DNA from: Clostridia bacterium
Lineage (GTDB): Bacteria; Bacillota; Clostridia; Christensenellales; UBA1242
Assembly: GCA_017537515.1 (NCBI GenBank)
Contig: JAFYKO010000143.1
Coordinates: 1-8,209 of the forward strand
Reading direction: 5' to 3'
Length of the DNA: 8,209 bases
Shown here piece after piece: positions 1 through 4,947 of this stretch. Both the position numbers and the translations under genes were made by a program. Position 1 is the stretch's first letter. Each line of letters begins with the position of its first letter. The notes beneath the pieces were generated by a model that saw only the letters and a list, made by a program, of their open reading frames with translations, was not told where the DNA came from and ran no database searches.

Positions 1-151
1 GACAGCCAGATTTTTAATAGGATTTTGGATGAAAGACAAAGCAAACGGGTTCCCCGTCACGGTTCCTTACGGGGGTTCCGTTTGCAAAGTATTTCGCCAA
101 AAGACATTAAAAAGATGGGTAAAGTTCCGCCGGTTCGGTAGAGAGGCGGAA
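1..151 (+). repeat. Structured repeat element, copy A
   Basis: One of three diverged copies of a structured element; the left end may be cut by the window edge. Pairings seen: P1 11-18 with 106-113 (TTTTTAAT/ATTAAAAA); P2 23-28 with 97-102 (TTTTGG/CCAAAA); one bulged base; P3 30-34 with 92-96 (TGAAA/TTTCG); a 6x6 internal loop; P4 41-48 with 78-85 (GCAAACGG/CCGTTTGC); a symmetric GTT/GTT internal loop (49-51, 75-77); P5 52-57 with 69-74 (CCCCGT/ACGGGG); and an 11-base loop CACGGTTCCTT (58-68). After a GATGGG linker comes terminal hairpin P6, 125-131 with 145-151 (TTCCGCC/GGCGGAA), holding a small inner TTC-GGTA-GAG hairpin. Copies B and C keep this architecture with different stem sequences. 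Whether it acts as RNA or single-stranded DNA is unknown. I recognise no named family. Confidence 0.85.
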
Positions 152-158
152 TGGAATA

Positions 159-167
159 TGCTATAAT
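159..167 (+). promoter_or_regulatory. Extended -10 promoter after element A
   Basis: TGcTATAAT is a perfect extended -10. The -35 position (about 139-144, TAGAGA) is poor, as is usual for extended -10 promoters, and it falls inside the P6 hairpin of element A. Transcription would start near 174 and run through a structured leader into the two small winged-helix genes. Folding of P6, or protein binding to it, could affect this promoter (inference). Confidence 0.6.
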
Positions 168-172
168 GTAGG

Positions 173-272
173 AGTAAAGTTAAGAGAGCGAAAGCAGAAC
201 GGCTTTACTTTAGGCCTAATAAACACAAACAATATTTTAAATCCAACTTTCATATTTTAGAAGGTTGGATTT
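173..272 (+). other. Structured leader or small RNA candidate
   Basis: The first ~100 bases of the predicted transcript contain two hairpins. The first pairs AGTAAAG (173-179) with CTTTACT (203-209) and encloses GCGAAAGC (188-195), a mini-hairpin with a GAAA tetraloop. The second pairs AAATCCAAC (239-247) with GTTGGATTT (264-272) and is followed by TATTAATT, a weak T-rich tail. The second hairpin could end a short independent RNA or be part of the 5' leader of the downstream genes. No open reading frame with a ribosome binding site is seen here. No known riboswitch class is recognised. Confidence 0.4.
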
Positions 273-276
273 ATTA

Positions 277-304
277 ATTCCGCCTCACTGACGCCCGGCG
301 GAAT
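277..304 (-). repeat. Solitary terminal hairpin (P6) of the repeat element
   Basis: ATTCCGCC (277-284) pairs with GGCGGAAT (297-304), the same 8-bp stem that ends elements A, B and C. Read on the minus strand, the 12-base loop GGGCGTCAGTGA fits the shared loop pattern GG..CG..AG.GA with one base missing. The rest of the element is absent: the minus-strand upstream side runs into the ribosome binding site and start of the first small gene. Together with the P6 of copy C (977-1005), in the same orientation, it brackets the two-gene unit almost exactly. It lacks a T-run on either side, so it is not an obvious terminator. Confidence 0.75.
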
Positions 305-324
305 AAAATAAGGAGTTTAAAAAA

Positions 325-666
325 ATGAAATCTTTTTATATCGTAGACCAGCGTCGGGGAAAACTTTACGGGTTGACTCTTAAAGAAGTAATGCTTTTTA
401 GCTATATTAAAGAATTTATTCGCAGTGGTCGAATGTACTCAAAAAACATTAATGGCAAAGAGTGTTATAGGCTTTACCTCAACAAAATCCTCGAAGACTT
501 GCCTTATATGGGGTCTTTGAAAACCATACAGCGTGCCATTGCTGGGCTTACTAAAAAAAACATTATCGTTCCCCCGCACCCTAATTCTTTGTGGTTTGAG
601 TTTATTGAACCAAAAATAAATTTATTGTCTCAACCTAATTGGTGGAGAAAAGGAGAAGAAAATTGA
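325..666 (+). CDS. Small winged-helix-like protein 1, unknown function
   Basis: A 113-residue protein with no signal peptide or membrane segment, so probably cytoplasmic. ATG 325 has AAGGAG nine bases upstream (310-315). The pattern L-T-x-K-E-x-M-L-x-x-Y-I (near residues 18-28), then YLNKILEDLP (about 51-60) and KTIQRAIAGLTKKNII (about 66-81), resembles the N-terminal winged helix-turn-helix of phage and plasmid replication proteins: a helix, a Y.kI..dLP helix, and a recognition helix ending in KKNII. That resemblance is by eye only. The protein is clearly paralogous to the next gene over about 75 residues. Its stop codon overlaps the next start (TTGA), indicating translational coupling. A DNA- or RNA-binding role is inferred; a link to the flanking hairpin elements is only suggested by position. 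Confidence 0.75.
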   Translation: MKSFYIVDQRRGKLYGLTLKEVMLFSYIKEFIRSGRMYSKNINGKECYRLYLNKILEDLPYMGSLKTIQRAIAGLTKKNIIVPPHPNSLWFEFIEPKINLLSQPNWWRKGEEN

Positions 667-977
667 AAGAAATATTAAATTACAATATGCTAAGACTTCA
701 ACAACTCAAATTGAGTTATAAAGAGGAGATGCTTTTGCACTATTTTGAAGATACTATCAAGGCTGAAGAATTGGACACCGCAACAGTTGGCGGAGTGAAG
801 TTTTACAAGATTTCTTACAACAAAATTATGGAGGATGTTCCTACTATCGGTTGTATGTCTACCGCTCAAAGAATTATTTTAAGGCTTATTAAGAAAAATA
901 TTATTCATCGCCCAAAAGAAAGTGGTATGCGTTCTTGGTTCGCAATTTCAAGCCACGCCACATCACCCAATTTTTAA
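663..977 (+). CDS. Small winged-helix-like protein 2, paralogue of the preceding gene
   Basis: A 104-residue protein starting at TTG 663, chosen because AAAGGAG (649-655) lies seven bases upstream and the start overlaps the previous stop as TTGA. The frame is open further back to a TTG at 639, but that has no comparable binding site. The core LSYKEEMLLHYFEDTI, then YNKIMEDVPTIG, then TAQRIILRLIKKNII aligns with the first protein without large gaps, and both end the domain with P...W-F. The pair probably arose by tandem duplication followed by strong divergence, and may form a heterodimer (inference). The TAA stop (975-977) directly meets the P6 hairpin of element C, so the transcript end is structured. 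The true function is unknown; a nucleic-acid-binding role is the most I would claim. Confidence 0.72.
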   Translation: MKEILNYNMLRLQQLKLSYKEEMLLHYFEDTIKAEELDTATVGGVKFYKISYNKIMEDVPTIGCMSTAQRIILRLIKKNIIHRPKESGMRSWFAISSHATSPNF

Positions 978-1129
978 TTCCGCCTCTCTACCGAGCCGGC
1001 GGAATGTATCCCTCACTTTCAATATCTTTTGGTGATATGCTTAGCAGGAAGAACGCCCGTAAGCAACCTTGACGGGCAACCTTCCTGCGTCGCCTCTCAT
1101 CCAAAATCTTATTGAAATTGAGGCTTGCC
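977..1129 (-). repeat. Structured repeat element, copy C (inverted)
   Basis: The complete element read on the minus strand, from GGCAAGCC (3' side at 1129) to the P6 hairpin (977-984 with 998-1005). Minus-strand pairings: P0 CCTCA/TGAGG (1119-1123, 1011-1015); P1 TTTCAATA/TATTGAAA (1110-1117, 1017-1024); P2 TTTTGG/CCAAAA (1101-1106, 1027-1032); P3 TGAGA/TATCA with one mismatch; P4 GCAGGAAG/CTTCCTGC (plus strand 1044-1051, 1081-1088); GTT/GTT internal loop; P5 GCCCGT/ACGGGC (plus strand 1055-1060, 1072-1077); loop CAAGGTTGCTT. P0 and P1 show compensatory changes against copy B (CCAT/ATGG; T-A to C-G within P1). The inner hairpin of P6 is CTC-GGTA-GAG. It is convergent with the two-gene operon and head-to-head with copy B. 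Confidence 0.85.
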
Positions 1130-1188
1130 ACACCTCCAATTGAAGGATATTTGTTGGCTTGCTGTACGTTTGATTGAGAGGTATGGAA

Positions 1189-1244
1189 GGGGCGGAGTGT
1201 AGGTTCTGCGACAACGAAGTTGTCAGTGAACCTACGCCCGCCCC
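1189..1244. other. Long hairpin between elements C and B
   Basis: Nested stems: GGGGCGG (1189-1195) with CCGCCCC (1238-1244); a 3x2 internal loop; GTAGGTTC (1199-1206) with GAACCTAC (1228-1235); a symmetric TGC/AGT internal loop; GACAAC (1210-1215) with GTTGTC (1219-1224); and a GAA loop. It has 21 base pairs, all Watson-Crick. The 8-bp / 3x3 loop / 6-bp layout mirrors P4-P5 of the repeat elements but without their GTT/GTT loop or 11-base loop, so homology is uncertain. It sits in the centre of the ~200-base gap (1130-1329) between the facing 5' ends of C and B. No gene and no convincing promoter are seen in that gap, and there is no T-run beside the hairpin. Confidence 0.6.
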
Positions 1245-1329
1245 GAGGTTGGAGTTTGTAAATAGAATTTTAAATCCTACCTCTTCCACAAAATATAGTT
1301 TGCTTATCACTTCGCTTGTTTCGGCGTCT

Positions 1330-1483
1330 GGCAAGCCATATTTTTAATAAGATTTTTGCGTTTAGTCGAAGAAATTAGGTTATCCGCTAAGGTTCCTTGC
1401 GGATGTTCTAATTTCAAAGAATAAACCAAAAAGATATTAAAAAGATGGGAAAAAATTCCGCCGGTCCGTTAGGGAGGCGGAAT
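1330..1483 (+). repeat. Structured repeat element, copy B
   Basis: The complete element from GGCAAGCC (1330-1337) to P6. Pairings: P0 CCAT/ATGG (1336-1339, 1445-1448); P1 TTTTTAATA/TATTAAAAA (1341-1349, 1435-1443); AGA/GA internal loop; P2 TTTTTG/CAAAAA (1353-1358, 1427-1432); one bulged C; P3 GTTTA/TAAAC (1360-1364, 1422-1426); 6x6 internal loop; P4 GAAATTAG/CTAATTTC (1371-1378, 1408-1415); GTT/GTT internal loop; P5 ATCCGC/GCGGAT (1382-1387, 1399-1404); loop TAAGGTTCCTT (1388-1398); P6 ATTCCGCC/GGCGGAAT (1455-1462, 1476-1483) with inner TCC-GTTA-GGG. P3, P4, P5 and the inner P6 helix differ in sequence from A and C yet remain paired. Its end lies 13 bases from the secA stop codon. Confidence 0.87.
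1450..1483 (-). terminator. secA terminator formed by the P6 hairpin of copy B
   Basis: On the minus strand, ATTCCGCC...GGCGGAAT is followed directly by TTTTT (1450-1454), a textbook intrinsic terminator beginning 13 bases after the secA stop. Copies A and C have no such T-run at the same place (linkers TAAAG and ATACA), so only this copy has the terminator form. The plus-strand side is also T-rich after the hairpin, so bidirectional termination is possible. Confidence 0.8.
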
Positions 1484-1496
1484 TATTGTTCTTGTT

Positions 1497-4166
1497 TTAT
1501 TTCCCGCAACAGTTTTTGTATTTCTTACCGCTTCCACATGGGCAAGGGTCGTTTCTGCCTGTAGTCTTTTCTGATTTCGCTTGTCCGACTGGCCCGTTTT
1601 CGATTACTTCAACTGGCTTGTATTCTGGTTGTACAGGGGCTCTTCTTTCAACGGTTATTGTGCTGTTAAGAACAATTCGGCAAACGTCTTCTTGAATCTC
1701 TTCCACCATAACATCGAAGAGTTCAAACCCTTCTTTCTTGTATGCAACGATTGGGTCTTGTTGTCCGTATTGGCGGAGGCCGATTTCGTTTTTGAGAATG
1801 CTCATTTGGTCGATGTGGTCCATCCAGTGCATATCTACAACTCGAAGCATCATCATTCTTTCAAACTCGCCATAATTGATGTTGAGTGCTTCAAATTCCG
1901 CTTTTCTGTCGTCAAGTCTGGCTTCGAGAACCTTTACAATCTTTTCTTTTAGGTCTCTTGGTTCGCAGTCGTCGACAAATTCTTTTGTAATAAGGTTTGT
2001 GCCTTTTGGGAAGAGTTTGTCTTCAAGTCCGCTGTTAAGAGGTTCCAATTCCCATTCGAAATAAGGTTTGTTTGCGTCGATATATTCGTCCACAAGTCTG
2101 CCAACATAGTCAGGGAACATCTTTAAGATTTGGTCGTGAACATCCACGCCGTCGATAACCTTGTTTCTTTCGTTGTAAATAAGTTCACGTTGTTTGTTCA
2201 TTACGTCGTCGAATTGGGTTACTGCCTTACGAATTGCATAGTTTTGCACTTCGATTCGTTTTTGGGCCTTTTCGATTTGTTTTGAAAGCATACGCATTTG
2301 GAGTGGAGTTGTGTCGTCAACCTTAAGTGCGGCCGCAACTTTTTTAAGCCAATCCCCGCCAAAACGTCTCATAAGGTCGTCTTCAAGGCTTATGAAGAAC
2401 ACGCTTGAACCTGGGTCGCCTTGACGAGAGGCACGTCCACGAAGCTGGTTGTCGATACGACGACTTTCGTGGCGTTCTGTACCAATAATATGAAGCCCGC
2501 CAAGTTCTTGAACTTCTTGTTTTTCTTTGTCTGTGGTTTCTTTGTATTTTTTATAATATTTTTGATAAGTATCCCTTGCGAGTTGTTGTTCTGGTGAAGT
2601 TGCGTTAATAAAGCTTGTAGCAAATGAAATGTCTTCATCGCTGAAGTTTTCATCTTGCATTTGTTTCTTCGCCATAAATTCTGGGTTTCCGCCAAGTAAA
2701 ATATCTGTACCACGACCCGCCATATTTGTTGCAATGGTAACTTGCCCTTTTCTTCCGGCTTGTGCGACGATTGCACTTTCTTGTTCGTGATTCTTAGCGT
2801 TCAAGATTGTGTGAGGTATTTTTCTGCGACGAAGGAGGGCTGAAAGTTCTTCTGACTTGTCGATAGCAACTGTACCAACAAGGATTGGGCGTCCAGTCTT
2901 GTGAACTTCTTCAACCTCATCCGCAACTGCGTTGAATTTTCCGTTTATTGTTGTGTAGACAATATCTGGCTCATCCCTACGGATATTTGGGTTGTTTGGT
3001 GGGATTGTAACAACGTCAAGTTTGTAAATTCCATTAAACTCTTGCTCTTCTGTCTTTGCTGTACCGGTCATACCGCTAAGTTTTTGATAAAGGCGGAAAT
3101 AGTTTTGGAATGTAACAGTTGCAAGTGTTTTGTTTTCGTTCTTAATCTCAACGCCTTCTTTTGCCTCAATTGCTTGGTGCAAGCCTTCGCTGAAACGACG
3201 TCCAACCATAAGACGTCCTGTAAACTCATCGACGATAATAATCTCGTCGTCTTTAACGATATAGTTCTCGTCTCTTTTCATAATATGGTTTGCCTTGAGG
3301 GCATTCATAATATGGTGGTTGAGTTCAATGCAAGAAACGTCTGAAAGGTTGTCGACTTTGAAATATCTTTCGGCTTTGTTTGTGCCTTCTTCTGTAAGGT
3401 GGATACGTTTTTCTTTGAGTTCGATGTGATAATCTTCCTCATCCTTAAGTGTTGAAACAAACTTTTGTGCGGTGTAATACATATCACTTGACTTCATTCC
3501 ACCACCACTGATAATAAGCGGTGTTCTTGCTTCGTCAATCAAGATGCTGTCCACTTCATCGACAACAGCGAAGTTGTGCCCACGTTGCACCCTGCGAGAA
3601 CCGTGGATAACCATATTATCTCTAAGGTAGTCAAACCCAAGTTCGTTGTTTGTTGCGTAGGTTATGTCGCAGTTGTATGCTTGTCTGCGTACGTTTTCAT
3701 CCATACCGCTGTAAATAACGCCGACGCTTAGTCCTAGATATCTATGCACCTTGCCCATCCACTCGCTATCACGTTTTGCGAGGTATTCATTGACAGTTAC
3801 GACGTGAACGCCTTTGCCAGTGAGGGCGTTGAGGTATGCCGGAAGTGTTGAAACAAGAGTCTTACCTTCACCCGTTGCCATTTCTGCGATACGACCTTGA
3901 TGCAATGCGATTCCACCAAGAATTTGCACGTAAAAGTGTTTCATACCCAGAACACGTTTTGACGCTTCACGAACTGTTGCGTAAGCGTCTGGCAAAATAT
4001 CATCCAAAGACTCGCCCTTTTCAAGACGATCTTTCAAGATGTTCGTTTGGTTTTTTAATTCTTCTTCTGAAAGTGCAGTGTATTTCTCATCCAATTCGAT
4101 GACTTTGTCTGCAATTTTTCTAAGCTTTTTAAGGCTAATGTTGTTTGCTGATGTAAAAATTCCCAT
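1497..4166 (-). CDS. secA: Protein translocase ATPase SecA
   Basis: SecA is the ATP-driven motor that pushes unfolded preproteins through the SecYEG channel at the inner face of the membrane. The 889-residue product is full length. Visible are Walker A TGEGKT (98-103), Walker B DEVDSILIDEARTP (203-216), the SGMTGTA stretch (364-370), NMAGRGTDI (481-489), RGRASRQGDPG (577-587), the helical C-domain motif MHWMDHIDQM (779-788), and a C-terminal zinc motif with C875, C877, C886 and C887. I chose ATG 4166 (MGIFTSANN) because it matches the usual SecA N-terminus. The frame stays open 19 codons upstream, but that stretch crosses the AGGAG (4181-4185), which lies 14 bases from the ATG, somewhat far. 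It has its own probable promoter and is 83 bases downstream of rsmD. It ends in a terminator supplied by element B. Confidence 0.98.
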   Translation of the reverse strand: MGIFTSANNISLKKLRKIADKVIELDEKYTALSEEELKNQTNILKDRLEKGESLDDILPDAYATVREASKRVLGMKHFYVQILGGIALHQGRIAEMATGEGKTLVSTLPAYLNALTGKGVHVVTVNEYLAKRDSEWMGKVHRYLGLSVGVIYSGMDENVRRQAYNCDITYATNNELGFDYLRDNMVIHGSRRVQRGHNFAVVDEVDSILIDEARTPLIISGGGMKSSDMYYTAQKFVSTLKDEEDYHIELKEKRIHLTEEGTNKAERYFKVDNLSDVSCIELNHHIMNALKANHIMKRDENYIVKDDEIIIVDEFTGRLMVGRRFSEGLHQAIEAKEGVEIKNENKTLATVTFQNYFRLYQKLSGMTGTAKTEEQEFNGIYKLDVVTIPPNNPNIRRDEPDIVYTTINGKFNAVADEVEEVHKTGRPILVGTVAIDKSEELSALLRRRKIPHTILNAKNHEQESAIVAQAGRKGQVTIATNMAGRGTDILLGGNPEFMAKKQMQDENFSDEDISFATSFINATSPEQQLARDTYQKYYKKYKETTDKEKQEVQELGGLHIIGTERHESRRIDNQLRGRASRQGDPGSSVFFISLEDDLMRRFGGDWLKKVAAALKVDDTTPLQMRMLSKQIEKAQKRIEVQNYAIRKAVTQFDDVMNKQRELIYNERNKVIDGVDVHDQILKMFPDYVGRLVDEYIDANKPYFEWELEPLNSGLEDKLFPKGTNLITKEFVDDCEPRDLKEKIVKVLEARLDDRKAEFEALNINYGEFERMMMLRVVDMHWMDHIDQMSILKNEIGLRQYGQQDPIVAYKKEGFELFDVMVEEIQEDVCRIVLNSTITVERRAPVQPEYKPVEVIENGPVGQAKSEKTTGRNDPCPCGSGKKYKNCCGK

Positions 4167-4194
4167 AATTGTTTGTTTTTCTCCTAATTCTTCT

Positions 4195-4223
4195 ATTGTA
4201 CTAATTATTAACAAAAAAAGCAA
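4195..4223 (-). promoter_or_regulatory. Probable secA promoter
   Basis: On the minus strand, TTGCTT (plus 4218-4223) is followed after 17 bases by TACAAT (plus 4195-4200). The predicted start near 4188 gives a short leader of about 22 bases containing AGGAG. The -35 overlaps the T-run of the rsmD terminator. Confidence 0.5.
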
Positions 4224-4260
4224 ACAAATTCGAGAAATTCATAAAAAATTTATTGTTTGC
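4213..4260 (-). terminator. rsmD terminator overlapping its stop codon
   Basis: On the minus strand, GCAAAC (plus 4255-4260) pairs with GTTTGC (plus 4220-4225), extended by AAATT/AATTT after a three-base bulge, and is followed by seven T (plus 4213-4219). The left arm is the last codons of rsmD, so the stop codon lies within the hairpin. The T-run also provides part of the secA -35. Confidence 0.6.
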
Positions 4261-4792
4261 TTATTAAATATGTTAAAGAAACACTTCCATAGTGCTTTAT
4301 ATCCATAACTTCAAATATGTTTTGCTTTAGTTCTTGCTCCCGCAAATGCTCGCAGATTATTATGCCTTCTGGCTTTAAAAGCTTTCGCTGGTGTATCACT
4401 TCAAGGGCTGGAAGATAAAACCCCTTTTCGTATGGCGGGTCAAGGATAATTATGTCAAAAACCTCTTTTGTGGTTTCAAGGTATGTCAAATAATCGCTTT
4501 TATGAACCTGGATTTCAGTTGTACCATCAAGTTTGAGAGAAGATAAGTTCTTCTTGGTCAAATCAACGCTTTTTTGATTCACATCCACAAAAACAACCTT
4601 ATTCGCCCCACGGCTTACCGCCTCAATACCAAGGGCCCCGCTTCCTGAAAACAAATCCAAAACACTGCTCCCCTCAATCTGAAACTGGAGTTTGGTGTAA
4701 AGTGCTTGTTTGACCTTGTCAAGCGTTGGCCTAATATTATGCGTTGGCGGACTTAACTTTTTTGCCCGAAATTTTCCTGATACAATTCTCAT
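4250..4792 (-). CDS. rsmD: 16S rRNA (guanine-N2)-methyltransferase RsmD
   Basis: RsmD transfers a methyl group from S-adenosylmethionine to N2 of G966 of 16S rRNA in the small ribosomal subunit. The 180-residue length is normal for the family. Diagnostic features are the N-terminal RIVSGKFRAKKL, the RPTLDKVKQALY stretch (21-32), SAM-binding motif I DLFSGSGALGIEA (46-58), acidic D70 in VFVDVN after the second strand, and the catalytic motif DPPY (118-121). The start at 4792 is the only one that retains the conserved N-terminus. No Shine-Dalgarno sequence precedes it; a well-spaced promoter ends six bases before the ATG, suggesting a leaderless mRNA. In many Bacillota rsmD is followed by coaD; here secA follows instead. 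It is divergent from alr across a 155-base gap. Confidence 0.95.
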   Translation of the reverse strand: MRIVSGKFRAKKLSPPTHNIRPTLDKVKQALYTKLQFQIEGSSVLDLFSGSGALGIEAVSRGANKVVFVDVNQKSVDLTKKNLSSLKLDGTTEIQVHKSDYLTYLETTKEVFDIIILDPPYEKGFYLPALEVIHQRKLLKPEGIIICEHLREQELKQNIFEVMDIKHYGSVSLTYLISKQ

Positions 4793-4798
4793 AACAAT

Positions 4799-4827
4799 AT
4801 TCTACCATAAAACAACAATTTTGGCAA
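4799..4827 (-). promoter_or_regulatory. Probable rsmD promoter, leaderless spacing
   Basis: On the minus strand, TTGCCA (plus 4822-4827) is followed after exactly 17 bases by TAGAAT (plus 4799-4804). Only ATTGTT separates the -10 from the ATG at 4792, so transcription would begin at or next to the start codon. Confidence 0.55.
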
Positions 4828-4907
4828 TAATTGTTTTAAGAATTATTTGAGAATATATTAAACCCTAAGCCTTGCAGAAAAATCAAATTAAATACACCCT
4901 CAAAAAT

Positions 4908-4938
4908 TTGCATAATCTTGCTAAGTGGATTGTACATA
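4908..4938 (+). promoter_or_regulatory. Weak candidate alr promoter
   Basis: TTGCAT (4908-4913) and TACATA (4933-4938) are separated by 19 bases, longer than ideal; TATATT (4939-4944) is an alternative -10. Either would place the transcription start at or within a few bases of ATG 4948. No better pair was found in the rest of the 4828-4947 gap. Confidence 0.3.
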
Positions 4939-4947
4939 TATATTATT

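Noticed and set aside
125..151. tRNA fragment
   Set aside because: The P6 loop of A and C contains GGTAGAG like a D-arm, but no acceptor, anticodon or T arm follows, and copy B and the solitary hairpin change these bases.
1294..1299. TATAGT as a -10 for a transcript of element B
   Set aside because: No acceptable -35 at 16-18 bases and no TG extension, so it cannot be distinguished from chance in AT-rich DNA.
1041..1334. 97-codon open frame on the minus strand over element C and the C-B gap
   Set aside because: It runs through the P4-P5 stem of C and the 1189-1244 hairpin, has no ribosome binding site, and its composition is explained by the structured DNA.
1..1483. Integron attC sites
   Set aside because: The GTT/AAC internal loops recall attC core sites, but the elements lie in mixed orientations, lack the expected paired core boxes at the element ends, and no integrase is present.
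1..1483. CRISPR array
   Set aside because: There are only three dispersed, inverted, diverged copies of about 150 bases, with no regular short repeats or spacers.
1..1483. Insertion sequence or group II intron
   Set aside because: No transposase, TnpB, reverse transcriptase or domain V sequence is visible, and no target-site duplication could be assigned. Mobility remains possible but unsupported.
1497..4102. Several open frames of 60-147 codons antisense to or overlapping secA
   Set aside because: They are shadows of a full-length, highly conserved secA, without ribosome binding sites.
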